Under the pieces are notes generated by a model, which was not told the origin of the DNA, did not search any database, and saw nothing but the letters and a program-made list of their open reading frames with translations. This document shows, in pieces, positions 9,443 to 17,511 of a stretch of 44,698 nucleotides of DNA (position 1 is its first letter; each line of letters opens with the position of its first letter). Location: contig DBPT01000013.1 of assembly GCA_002304925.1 (NCBI GenBank), forward strand, positions 1 to 44,698. The letters run 5' to 3'. A program made the position numbers and the translations under genes. The DNA is from Prolixibacteraceae bacterium UBA1413 (GTDB taxonomy: Bacteria > Bacteroidota > Bacteroidia > Bacteroidales > Prolixibacteraceae).

Positions 9443-10354
9443 ATGGATTCTACACTGGTGGTCATAGCAGGTCCGACAGGAGTCGGCAAGACCAGGGTCA
9501 GCCTGGAAACAGCCCGCCATTTCGGGACGGAGATCCTGTCGGCCGACTCCCGGCAGATGTACAGGGAGATGAGGATCGGAACCGCCGTTCCTTCTATGGA
9601 AGAGCTGGCGCTTGTAAGGCACCATTTCATCGGGAACCTCTCCATCTCCGATTATTACAATGCCAGCCGCTATGAGGAGGAAGCCATCGCTTTGCTGAAC
9701 CGGCTTTTCCGCCGGTCTCCTGTCGTGGTCCTCACCGGCGGATCGATGCTGTATGTCGATGCCGTTTGCAACGGGATCGATGACCTTCCCACCATCGATC
9801 CCCTCATCAGGGACCAACTCCTCCGCCAATACCACAGAGAAGGGATCGGGAGCCTGAGGGAACTGGTTCGTCAGCTGGATCCCGAATACTACCGGACAGT
9901 CGACCCTGATAATCCCAAAAGGCTGCTCCATGCACTGGAAATCTGCATGATGACAGGCAAGCCTTATTCCTCCTTTCTGAAACGTGAAAAGAAACAACGC
10001 TCTTTCAGGATCCTGAAGTGCGGACTGAACATGGACAGGAAGAGCTTGTATGAGCAGATCAACAGGAGGGTGGACGAGATGGTGGCTGCCGGACTTGAAG
10101 AGGAAGCCCGGGGGCTGTTACCCTTCCGGTCCCTGAATGCCCTCAATACGGTGGGATACCGCGAGTGGTTCTCTTTTTTTGACGGCGCATGCACCAGGGA
10201 AGAAACCATCGCACAGATCAAATCCAATACCAGGCGATATGCCCGCAAGCAATTGACATGGTTCCGCAGGGATCAGGCCATCACATGGTTTCATCCCGAT
10301 GAAACAGAAAAGCTGATCACATTCATCGAAAAGGAAATAAAACCGGCAAAATAA
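9443..10354 (+). CDS. miaA: tRNA dimethylallyltransferase MiaA
   Basis: MiaA transfers a dimethylallyl group from DMAPP to N6 of adenosine 37 in tRNAs that read codons starting with U. The protein has 303 residues from the chosen ATG. The P-loop GPTGVGKT begins near residue 9, followed by the catalytic-region motif SADSRQMYREMRIGTA. The middle has GGSMLYVDAV and the DxPKRLLHALE motif (here DNPKRLLHALE). The C-terminal part (NTVGYREWF, KSNTRRYARKQLTWFRRD) is complete. The start is fixed by a -7 box at 9413-9420 that excludes an upstream in-frame ATG. It lies just upstream of the sugar-related operon but is separated from it by 96 bases. Confidence 0.96.
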   Translation: MDSTLVVIAGPTGVGKTRVSLETARHFGTEILSADSRQMYREMRIGTAVPSMEELALVRHHFIGNLSISDYYNASRYEEEAIALLNRLFRRSPVVVLTGGSMLYVDAVCNGIDDLPTIDPLIRDQLLRQYHREGIGSLRELVRQLDPEYYRTVDPDNPKRLLHALEICMMTGKPYSSFLKREKKQRSFRILKCGLNMDRKSLYEQINRRVDEMVAAGLEEEARGLLPFRSLNALNTVGYREWFSFFDGACTREETIAQIKSNTRRYARKQLTWFRRDQAITWFHPDETEKLITFIEKEIKPAK

Positions 10355-10450
10355 CGAGAATGTGCTGTTTTTCTTATTCCATTTCCTAAATTCGTAACCT
10401 GGATGAAGAGGCAACCATTGTTGCTCATCTGAAACTAACACGTCATTTCA

Positions 10451-11611
10451 ATGAAAGTTGTAATTCTGGGTCCTGCCCATCCGTACAGGGGGGGGATCGC
10501 CGCCCTGAATGAGAGGCTGGCCCTCGCCATGGGGAGGGATGGGCACAACGTGAGAATCATCACTTTTACGTTGCAGTACCCCGGATTCCTTTTCCCCGGA
10601 AAAACACAGTTCACCGATGATCCGCCCCCTGCAGGGATCATCATAACCAGGAAAATCAACGCCATCAACCCCCTGAACTGGATCAGGACGGGGATCTCCC
10701 TCCGGAAGGAAAGGCCCGATTTGGTCATTGCCCGCTTCTGGATTCCTTTCATAGGGCCTTCCCTGGGGACCATTTGCAGGATCATCCGCAAAAACCGGCA
10801 CTCCCTGATCCTGGGCCTTGCCGATAACATCGTGCCCCACGAGAAAAAACCGGGCGACAGGATGCTGACCGCCTATTTCATCCATTCGTTAGATGGCATC
10901 GTGGTGATGTCAAAAAGCGTCATGGACGACCTGGATGGTTTCGACCCCAATAAACCCCGCAAATACGGACCCCACCCGATTTACGACCACTATGGCCGGA
11001 TCTACGGCAGGGAAGAAGCTCTGAGAAACCTTCGCCTGGACCCCGGCTACCGGTATATGCTCTTCTTCGGACTGGTCCGCGATTACAAGGGATTGGACCT
11101 GGTGATCGATGCGATGAAGGAGCCGCGGCTGAAACACCAAAACGTCAGGCTGATCGTGGCCGGAGAGTTTTATTCCGACAGGGAGAAATATCTCGACAAA
11201 GTGAAAAAATCAGCCCTGGAAGAGCAGGTTCTCTTCTTTGACCGTTATATTCCCAACAGCGAGGTGGAAGACTTTTTCAATGCCGCCGACATTGTTGTCC
11301 AACCTTACAAAAGTGCTACCCAAAGCGGGGTAACCCAGGTAGCCTATCATTTCAACAAGCCGATGCTGGTGACCCGTGTCGGCGGGTTGGCTGAAACCGT
11401 CGCACACGGCAGAGCAGGGTATGTATGCCAGCCTGAAGCCGGGGAAATCGCTGAGGCTCTCCATGATTTCTTTTCCAATGACCGGAAAAAAACGTTTGAA
11501 ACCTATGTGGCTGCAGAAAAGCAGCGGTTTGGATGGGATCATTTTACAAAGCTGTTTTACGATTTAAAGGAAGAATGTGATGCGAGAAAAAATTACGGGG
11601 ACCATTCGTAA
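10451..11611 (+). CDS. Glycosyltransferase, GT-B fold (GT4-like)
   Basis: The protein is 386 residues with two Rossmann-like halves and no membrane segment. The N-terminus MKVVILGPAHPYRGGIAALNERLA has the glycine-rich loop typical of GT4 acceptor domains. The C-terminal half has the donor-binding region: FFGLVRDYKGLDLVIDAM, an ADIVVQPY motif and KPMLVTRVGGLAETV with the E-x7-E type glutamates. The last 32 bases overlap gmhA, so the two are translationally coupled. Its position ahead of gmhA and gmhB suggests that it transfers a sugar, possibly heptose, in surface glycan or lipopolysaccharide assembly (inference). The exact donor and acceptor cannot be read from the sequence. Confidence 0.87.
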   Translation: MKVVILGPAHPYRGGIAALNERLALAMGRDGHNVRIITFTLQYPGFLFPGKTQFTDDPPPAGIIITRKINAINPLNWIRTGISLRKERPDLVIARFWIPFIGPSLGTICRIIRKNRHSLILGLADNIVPHEKKPGDRMLTAYFIHSLDGIVVMSKSVMDDLDGFDPNKPRKYGPHPIYDHYGRIYGREEALRNLRLDPGYRYMLFFGLVRDYKGLDLVIDAMKEPRLKHQNVRLIVAGEFYSDREKYLDKVKKSALEEQVLFFDRYIPNSEVEDFFNAADIVVQPYKSATQSGVTQVAYHFNKPMLVTRVGGLAETVAHGRAGYVCQPEAGEIAEALHDFFSNDRKKTFETYVAAEKQRFGWDHFTKLFYDLKEECDARKNYGDHS

Positions 11612-12167
11612 GGCAATTCTGGTGAAAGAAGCGCTGCTCACTGATAGTGATCTGCTGGACAAAACGGAGGAGGCCATCCGTATCATTTCAGAAGCGCTGA
11701 AAGGCAGAAGAAGGGTGCTCTTCTGCGGAAACGGGGGAAGTGCCGCCGATGCCCAGCATCTTGCCGCAGAGCTTTCCGGGAAATTCTATCTCGACCGCAC
11801 AGCCCTGAATGCCGAGGCCATCAACCTCAATATTCCGTTTCTGACCGCTGTGTCGAACGATTACGATTACAGTTACTCCTTTGCCCGCTATCTCGAAGGG
11901 GCCGCCGCACCGGGCGACGTGCTTCTCCTCCTCTCCACATCGGGGACATCACCCAATATCGTCAGGGCTGCCCGTTATGCCTCCGCAGCAGGGATCCGCA
12001 CCATCGCCCTTACCGGGGCAACCGGGGGAGATCTGCTTTCGCTGGCTGACATCACCCTCCGTATTCCCTCGGCCGACACACCCCGGATCCAGGAAGCCCA
12101 CATGCTCCTGGGACATGTCATCTGCGAAGAGGTGGAACAACGGATCTTCGGGAAAAACGACGGCTGA
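11580..12167 (+). CDS. gmhA: Phosphoheptose isomerase GmhA (SIS domain)
   Basis: GmhA converts sedoheptulose 7-phosphate to D-glycero-D-manno-heptose 7-phosphate, the first step of ADP- or GDP-heptose synthesis. The 195-residue length fits the family. The SIS fold is seen from CGNGGSAADAQHLAAEL (phosphate loop and metal or substrate site) through LSTSGTSPNIVRA to the C-terminal RIQEAHMLLGHVICEEVE, which carries the conserved Glu/His region. The frame also allows GTG at 11577; ATG at 11580 is preferred. It overlaps the preceding glycosyltransferase by 32 bases and is followed 17 bases later by gmhB, which supports the heptose assignment over a generic SIS protein. Confidence 0.9.
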   Translation: MREKITGTIRKAILVKEALLTDSDLLDKTEEAIRIISEALKGRRRVLFCGNGGSAADAQHLAAELSGKFYLDRTALNAEAINLNIPFLTAVSNDYDYSYSFARYLEGAAAPGDVLLLLSTSGTSPNIVRAARYASAAGIRTIALTGATGGDLLSLADITLRIPSADTPRIQEAHMLLGHVICEEVEQRIFGKNDG

Positions 12168-12184
12168 CAACTGATACGGGAACC

Positions 12185-12679
12185 ATGCAGAATAAGGCGC
12201 TTTTCCTCGATCGCGACGGAACCATCAACGTGGAAAAGAACTACGTTTTCAGAATTGAAGATTTCGAATTCAGGGAAGGAATTTTTGAACTGGTACGGGA
12301 ATATTCCTCCCAGGGATATCTTATTTTTGTAGTGACAAACCAGGCAGGAATTGCAAGGGGGCTGTACACCGAAGAGGATTTCCAGCTTCTGAACGATTAT
12401 ATGGTCAGCCAATTCCGTGAAAAAGGGATCGTCATTGCTGACGTGCGCCATTGTCCCCACCATCCAGAATTCACCGGGCGGTGCAGGTGCAGGAAACCCG
12501 AACCGGGAATGATCCTGGACCTGATCGGGGAGTATGACCTCGACCCGGAAGCCTGTGTACTGATCGGCGACCGGATGCGCGATATCCTGAGCGGATTGCG
12601 AGCCGGAATCGGGGTCAATTATCTGGTAAAAGAAACAGGAAGGATAACCATCGAAGATGTCACTGTTTACAAAAGCTGA
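12185..12679 (+). CDS. gmhB: D-glycero-D-manno-heptose-1,7-bisphosphate 7-phosphatase GmhB (HAD family)
   Basis: GmhB removes the 7-phosphate of heptose 1,7-bisphosphate. The protein has 164 residues, somewhat short but complete. The HAD nucleophile motif FLDRDGTIN is at residues 7-15 and motif II is VVTNQAGIARG. The zinc-binding loop CPHHP...CRCRKPEPGM and the C-terminal acidic motif LIGDRMRDI are present; the zinc loop is the hallmark of GmhB among HAD proteins. The last 23 bases overlap rel. The bifunctional kinase/adenylyltransferase (HldE or HddA/HddC) that should act between GmhA and the final nucleotide sugar is not in this window. Confidence 0.9.
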   Translation: MQNKALFLDRDGTINVEKNYVFRIEDFEFREGIFELVREYSSQGYLIFVVTNQAGIARGLYTEEDFQLLNDYMVSQFREKGIVIADVRHCPHHPEFTGRCRCRKPEPGMILDLIGEYDLDPEACVLIGDRMRDILSGLRAGIGVNYLVKETGRITIEDVTVYKS

Positions 12680-14891
12680 AATCAGGCAAATCAACGACTG
12701 TTACGATGACCTGAAAAGGGAGATCGGAAAAAGGTTCGATGCGGAACGGATGGAGAAGGTCGGCAAGGCGTTTCTTTTCGCCAATGCCGCCCATGATGGG
12801 ATCCGCAGAAAATCAGGTGAGCCCTATATCATCCACCCCATTGCAGTGGCCACCGTTGTGGCGCGCGACCTCGGCCTTGGCGCCACCTCGGTCATCGCCG
12901 CAATTCTCCACGATGTGGTGGAAGATACCGACTATTCGACGGAAGACATCCGCAACCTCTTCGGGGAGAATGTTGCCAGGATCGTGGACGGACTTACCAA
13001 ACTGTCGGGAGAAATGGATACCCGTCAGGCTTTGACCCTGAAAAAGATGCTCATGACCCTCTCCGACGATGTGAGGGTGATCCTGATAAAACTGGCCGAC
13101 CGGTTGCACAATATGCGGACGTTGGAGTCGCTCCCCCCTCTGAAGCAGCTCAAGGTGTCGGGAGAGACCCTTTACCTGTACGCCCCGCTGGCCCACCGGC
13201 TAGGACTCTATGCCATCAAGAACGAACTGGAGGAGCTAAGTTTCAAATTCAAACATCCCGAAGATTACAAACACCTCCTGTACCAGCTTCACGACCAGGA
13301 AGAAAAACGGAATTACCTGGTCAACGAATTCATTGCCCCCATCCAGCTTCGGCTCGCCGAAGAGGGTATAGAATGCACCGTTACCCACCGGCTGAAATCG
13401 ATGTTCTCCATCTGGACAAAAATGCATACCAAAGGTGTCACCTTCGATGAGGTATACGACCTGCTGGCCATCCGCATCATTCTGAAAGCCAAACCCAACA
13501 TTTCAGAAAAAAGACAGTGCTTTGAGGTGCTTTCGCTGGTGACAGACATATACCCCCCCAAGCCTGACCGGATCCGCGACTGGATCACCATGCCACGCGC
13601 CAACGGATACGAATCTCTCCACGTGACCGTCATGGGCCCCCAGGGCAAATGGGTAGAAGTGCAGATCCGCACCGAAAGGATGGACCAGATCGCGGAATAT
13701 GGCTTCGCCGCCCACTACAGGTACAAAGACGCCCCTGCTCCCGAAAACGAACTGGACCGCTGGATAGAACGGATAAGAGATCACCTCGAGAATTCGGAAT
13801 ACGATGCATTTGAATTCCTCGATGAATTCAAACTCGACCTCTTCGCTTCTGAAATCGTGGTGTTCACCCCTAAGGGAAAAACCATCAAACTCCCCAAAGG
13901 CGCCACTGTCATCGATGTAGCCTACGAAATCCATACCAACCTGGGCAACAAATGCATCGGAGCCAAAATAAACCAGAAACTGGTGCCCCCCAGCCATGTC
14001 CTTCAAAACGGCGACCAGGTGGAAATCCTGACCTCCGAAAACCAGATACCCCAGCAACAATGGCTCAGCTTCATCACCACAGCCAAAGCCAAAAGCAAGG
14101 TCAAAAACGCCCTGCGCTCCGAAAAAAAACAACACCTTGAAGCAGGCAGGGAATTGGTCGAAGAAGCCATCAAAAAACACAAAGCACCCCTGGTGGCAAA
14201 TACCATAAAAAAAATCATCGCCCATTATAACCTGAACAACAAAGAACAACTCTTCTCGGAAGTGGGCATGGGTATCATCCAACTGGACGACCTCGGAAAA
14301 ATCCTGTCCTTGAAATCACGCAATAAATTCATCAAATACTGGAACATCACCTTCAGGGGAAAAGATAAGGGAATCGAAATCCCGGGAGAGGAAGAACCGG
14401 GAGAAGATGCCACCGGCTTGCTGGATAAACAAAAACCATTCCTCCTAAAGGAAAATCCCGATAAGATCGCCTATAGCCTCGCCAAATGCTGTAATCCGAT
14501 TCCGGGAGATGACGTCATCGGGTACATCAGCTCGGGAGACCATGTCATCATCCACAAAAAAATATGCCCGAAAGCCGAAAAACTGGTCGCCAGCCGCAGT
14601 GATAAAATCATAACCGCCGAATGGACCAAATTCAAAAAACTCTCATACCTCACCCGCCTGAACCTGAACGGATTCGACCGGATCGGCCTTGTCAGCGATA
14701 TCACCACCATCATCTCCAAACTCCATAGCATCAACATGCGGTCTGTCAAATTCGACACCCACGACGGACTTTTTGAAGGAGATCTTTTCCTCTATATCCA
14801 CAATACCGAAGACCTGAACATCCTCATCGGCGAACTGGCCAAAGTCAAAGGGATCAACAAAGTCACCCGAGTCGAAAACCTGAATGATTAA
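12657..14891 (+). CDS. rel: Bifunctional (p)ppGpp synthetase/hydrolase Rel/SpoT
   Basis: This enzyme makes and degrades the stringent-response alarmone (p)ppGpp. The 744 residues carry the full domain order. The HD hydrolase domain has the intact motif HDVVEDT at about residue 85, so hydrolase activity is expected. The synthetase domain (about 235-365) includes RLKSMFSIWTKM, the YDLLAIRI core and GYESLHVTVMG. A TGS domain follows near 400-460. The zinc-finger-like region has CCNPIPGDD near 611 and a further cysteine in HKKICPKAE. A C-terminal ACT domain follows. It starts inside gmhB, so its expression is coupled to the heptose genes. Both active sites look intact. Confidence 0.95.
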   Translation: MSLFTKAEIRQINDCYDDLKREIGKRFDAERMEKVGKAFLFANAAHDGIRRKSGEPYIIHPIAVATVVARDLGLGATSVIAAILHDVVEDTDYSTEDIRNLFGENVARIVDGLTKLSGEMDTRQALTLKKMLMTLSDDVRVILIKLADRLHNMRTLESLPPLKQLKVSGETLYLYAPLAHRLGLYAIKNELEELSFKFKHPEDYKHLLYQLHDQEEKRNYLVNEFIAPIQLRLAEEGIECTVTHRLKSMFSIWTKMHTKGVTFDEVYDLLAIRIILKAKPNISEKRQCFEVLSLVTDIYPPKPDRIRDWITMPRANGYESLHVTVMGPQGKWVEVQIRTERMDQIAEYGFAAHYRYKDAPAPENELDRWIERIRDHLENSEYDAFEFLDEFKLDLFASEIVVFTPKGKTIKLPKGATVIDVAYEIHTNLGNKCIGAKINQKLVPPSHVLQNGDQVEILTSENQIPQQQWLSFITTAKAKSKVKNALRSEKKQHLEAGRELVEEAIKKHKAPLVANTIKKIIAHYNLNNKEQLFSEVGMGIIQLDDLGKILSLKSRNKFIKYWNITFRGKDKGIEIPGEEEPGEDATGLLDKQKPFLLKENPDKIAYSLAKCCNPIPGDDVIGYISSGDHVIIHKKICPKAEKLVASRSDKIITAEWTKFKKLSYLTRLNLNGFDRIGLVSDITTIISKLHSINMRSVKFDTHDGLFEGDLFLYIHNTEDLNILIGELAKVKGINKVTRVENLND

Positions 14892-14925
14892 TCGGCACTA
14901 CCCATCTTTTCTCTGAAAAATATCC

Positions 14926-14933
14926 TATTTTTG
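14926..14933 (+). promoter_or_regulatory. Candidate -7 element upstream of the Fur-like gene
   Basis: TATTTTTG matches TAnnTTTG and would start transcription near 14940, 20 bases before the ATG at 14960. A second exact match, TAAATTTG at 14944-14951, would give a leaderless transcript. No TTG at the proper distance is seen for either. Confidence 0.45.
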
Positions 14934-14959
14934 AACGTCTATTTAAATTTGGTTTAAGT

Positions 14960-15418
14960 ATGAATAATCAAAAGACAAGAGATACCGTAAAAACCATTTT
15001 CAGGGAATACCTTGAATCTCACGGGCACAGGAAGACTCCTGAGCGTTTCGCCATTGTGGATGAGATATATTCCCGCGACGGCCATTTTGACGTGGAATCG
15101 CTTTACATATCCATGAAGAATAAGAACTACAGGGTGAGCCGGGCTACGTTATACAACACCATTGACCTGTTGCTGGAATGCAAATTGCTGGTCAGGCACC
15201 AGTTCGGCAAAAATATTGCTCAGTTTGAAAAGACTTTTGCGACCATCCGGCACGATCATCTCATTGACATGACTTCCGGCCAGGTACTTGAGTTCTATGA
15301 TCCCCGCATCCGTGAGATCATTGAAGAGGCTTGCAAAAAGAACAACTTCCGGTTATCGCACCACTCCCTGTACATCTATGGTCATCGTACCGACAGCGAT
15401 CATCAGGAAGCTCCCTAA
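14960..15418 (+). CDS. Fur-family transcriptional regulator lacking the structural zinc cysteines
   Basis: The 152-residue protein has a Fur-type winged helix (residues 10-90: KTPERFAIVDEIY, HFDVESLYISM, RVSRATLYNTIDLLLECKLL) and a dimerization domain. In Fur, Zur and PerR the dimerization domain normally reads HxHDHLICxxCGKVxEF. Here it reads RHDHLIDMTSGQVLEF, so the CxxC zinc pair is gone; no C-terminal CxxC is present either. The regulatory His residues (RHDHL, SHHSLYIYGH) remain. It precedes purA by 130 bases on the same strand. Iron, zinc or peroxide sensing cannot be told from the sequence. Confidence 0.9.
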   Translation: MNNQKTRDTVKTIFREYLESHGHRKTPERFAIVDEIYSRDGHFDVESLYISMKNKNYRVSRATLYNTIDLLLECKLLVRHQFGKNIAQFEKTFATIRHDHLIDMTSGQVLEFYDPRIREIIEEACKKNNFRLSHHSLYIYGHRTDSDHQEAP

Positions 15419-15548
15419 GCGTGTCGCTTGAATTTTTAACGTTTCGCACTGGTAAAAAAATACTATTTTTAACCGCTCCGATGCCGGGTTCTGCAATGCG
15501 CCCTGGCAGATCCCGGAGCATTGGTCTCCTGATAATAAATGCATATCG

Positions 15549-16817
15549 ATGAAAGCAGACGTTTTGTTAGGCCTGCAATGGGGCGATGAGGGGAAAGGCA
15601 AGGTGGTGGATGTTCTTACCCCCGAGTATGATATCATTGCCCGCTTCCAGGGAGGCCCGAATGCCGGGCACACTCTTGAATTCAGCAATATCAAACAGGT
15701 GTTGCACACCATTCCGTCAGGGATTTTCCGCAAGAACAAAATCAATGTCATCGGCAACGGAGTCGTCATTGATCCCATTATCTTTAAAAAGGAAATAGAA
15801 TCTCTGCGGGAAAAAGGATTTGATCTTTCCGGAAACCTGTACATTTCGAAAAAAGCGCACCTGATCCTGCCGACCCACCTGCTGCTTGACAAGGCTTCGG
15901 AAGAGTCAAAAGGCAAGACAAAAATCGGTTCCACGCTGAAGGGGATAGGACCTGCTTATCGCGACAAGACCGGAAGGGAAGGTTTGCGGGTAGGCGACAT
16001 CCTCACCGGATTTGTTGAGAAATACAGGTGCCGCACCGAAAACCATAAAAACCTGCTCAGCAGCTATTATCACCGCGAATACCGGGAAGCCCTGGAAATC
16101 CACGAAAAAGAGTGGTTTGAAGGCATTGACGTCCTCAAATCGTTCAGGCTGATCGACAGTGAAGTTTTCATCAATCAGATGCTCGACGAAGGGAAAACGG
16201 TGCTTGCGGAAGGTGCCCAGGGCACACTGCTCGATATTGATTTCGGATCGTATCCGTTCGTGACCTCTTCGAACACCATCTGTGCCGGAGCCTGCACGGG
16301 ACTGGGACTGCCCCCCGGGAAAATCGGGAAAGTCCTCGGAGTTTTCAAGGCCTACTGCACCCGCGTCGGCAGCGGTCCCTTTCCTACGGAATTGAAGGAT
16401 GAGACCGGAGATCTGATCAGGGACGCCGGCAGAGAATTCGGGTCCACGACTGGCAGGCCAAGGCGTTGCGGATGGCTCGACCTGGTCGCACTCAAATTTT
16501 CCATCATGCTGAACGGCGTGACAGAACTGATTATGATGAAAGCCGATGTCCTTGACCGGTTCGAAACTCTGAAAGTGTGCGTTGCCTATGAAACCGGGGG
16601 AGTGGTTTCTGAAACCTTCCCTTTCGAAATCGAGGATGATCTCAAGCCGGTGTATGTCGACCTCCCCGGATGGCATACTTCCCTGACGGATATCCGGAAC
16701 TCCGGGGATTTCCCAGGAAATCTGAAAAAATACATCCGCTTCATTGAAGAGGAAACCGGTATCCCGGTGACCATTGCCTCCGTCGGACCCAACCGGAACC
16801 AGACGATCATCCTGTAA
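15549..16817 (+). CDS. purA: Adenylosuccinate synthetase
   Basis: PurA joins IMP and aspartate, using GTP, to give adenylosuccinate, the first committed step of AMP synthesis. The protein has 422 residues, the normal length. The N-terminal motif LGLQWGDEGKGKVVD contains the catalytic Asp and the P-loop-like GTP site. GGPNAGHT, STLKGIGPAYRDKTGREG, EGAQGTLLDIDFGSYPFVTSS and the C-terminal SVGPNRNQTI (guanine-recognition region) are all present. It lies between the Fur-like regulator and recR, all on the plus strand, without an obvious terminator in between. Confidence 0.98.
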   Translation: MKADVLLGLQWGDEGKGKVVDVLTPEYDIIARFQGGPNAGHTLEFSNIKQVLHTIPSGIFRKNKINVIGNGVVIDPIIFKKEIESLREKGFDLSGNLYISKKAHLILPTHLLLDKASEESKGKTKIGSTLKGIGPAYRDKTGREGLRVGDILTGFVEKYRCRTENHKNLLSSYYHREYREALEIHEKEWFEGIDVLKSFRLIDSEVFINQMLDEGKTVLAEGAQGTLLDIDFGSYPFVTSSNTICAGACTGLGLPPGKIGKVLGVFKAYCTRVGSGPFPTELKDETGDLIRDAGREFGSTTGRPRRCGWLDLVALKFSIMLNGVTELIMMKADVLDRFETLKVCVAYETGGVVSETFPFEIEDDLKPVYVDLPGWHTSLTDIRNSGDFPGNLKKYIRFIEEETGIPVTIASVGPNRNQTIIL

Positions 16818-16882
16818 GGCTGAGGTTGAGAATAGTGGCATAACGCCATGTCAAAATAAAGAAGGAAGAAAATCGATACATT

Positions 16883-17506
16883 ATGTCTCCCGACAGGTAT
16901 CCGTCAAAATTGCTGGAAAATGCAGTGAATGAATTTGCCCGCCTTCCGGGTGTCGGCAGGAAAACCGCCCTTCGGCTGGTTCTTCACCTCCTCAGGCAGG
17001 AAAAGGAGGATGTTGCTTATTTCAGCAACACCCTCATCAGGCTAAGGAATGAGGTGATGCGCTGCGGAATCTGCCACAACATTTCCGACACAGCCATCTG
17101 CGATATCTGCGGAAATCCTTCCCGAGATGCCGGAATTATATGCGTTGTGGAAAGCATCCGCGATGTGATGGCTATTGAAAATACCCATCAGTACAACGGA
17201 CTGTACCATGTACTGGGAGGAATCATCTCTCCCATGGACGGTATTTCGCCTTCCGACCTGGAAATCGAATCGCTGGTAAAGAGAGCGGGAGCGGGCGGAA
17301 TCACGGAAGTGATCCTGGCACTGCCTACCACCATGGAAGGCGACACCACCAACTTTTACATTTTCAGAAAGCTGAAATCTTTTGAGATCGCCGTTACCAC
17401 CCTCGCCCGCGGAATCTCCGTTGGAGATGAACTCGAATATGCCGATGAGATTACCCTGGGGCGCTCCATCCTCAACCGTACCGAGTTTGAAAAAAGTATG
17501 AAGTAA
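16883..17506 (+). CDS. recR: Recombination mediator RecR
   Basis: RecR works with RecF and RecO to load RecA at single-strand gaps. The 207 residues show the expected order: an N-terminal helix-hairpin-helix (LPGVGRKTALRLVLHLL), a C4 zinc finger (CGICHN...CDICGNPSRD, near residues 57-75), a Toprim domain (ICVVESIRDVMAIE through TEVILALPTTMEGDTT) and a C-terminal Walker-B-like segment (TTLARGISVGDELEYADEITL). It ends five bases before the next gene, indicating co-transcription with the downstream glycosyltransferase. Confidence 0.97.
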   Translation: MSPDRYPSKLLENAVNEFARLPGVGRKTALRLVLHLLRQEKEDVAYFSNTLIRLRNEVMRCGICHNISDTAICDICGNPSRDAGIICVVESIRDVMAIENTHQYNGLYHVLGGIISPMDGISPSDLEIESLVKRAGAGGITEVILALPTTMEGDTTNFYIFRKLKSFEIAVTTLARGISVGDELEYADEITLGRSILNRTEFEKSMK

Positions 17507-17511
17507 AGACC

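Noticed and set aside
13503..14282. Minus-strand frame of 259 codons
   Set aside because: It is antisense to rel, whose domains and motifs cover the same region. The frame is a by-product of codon bias.
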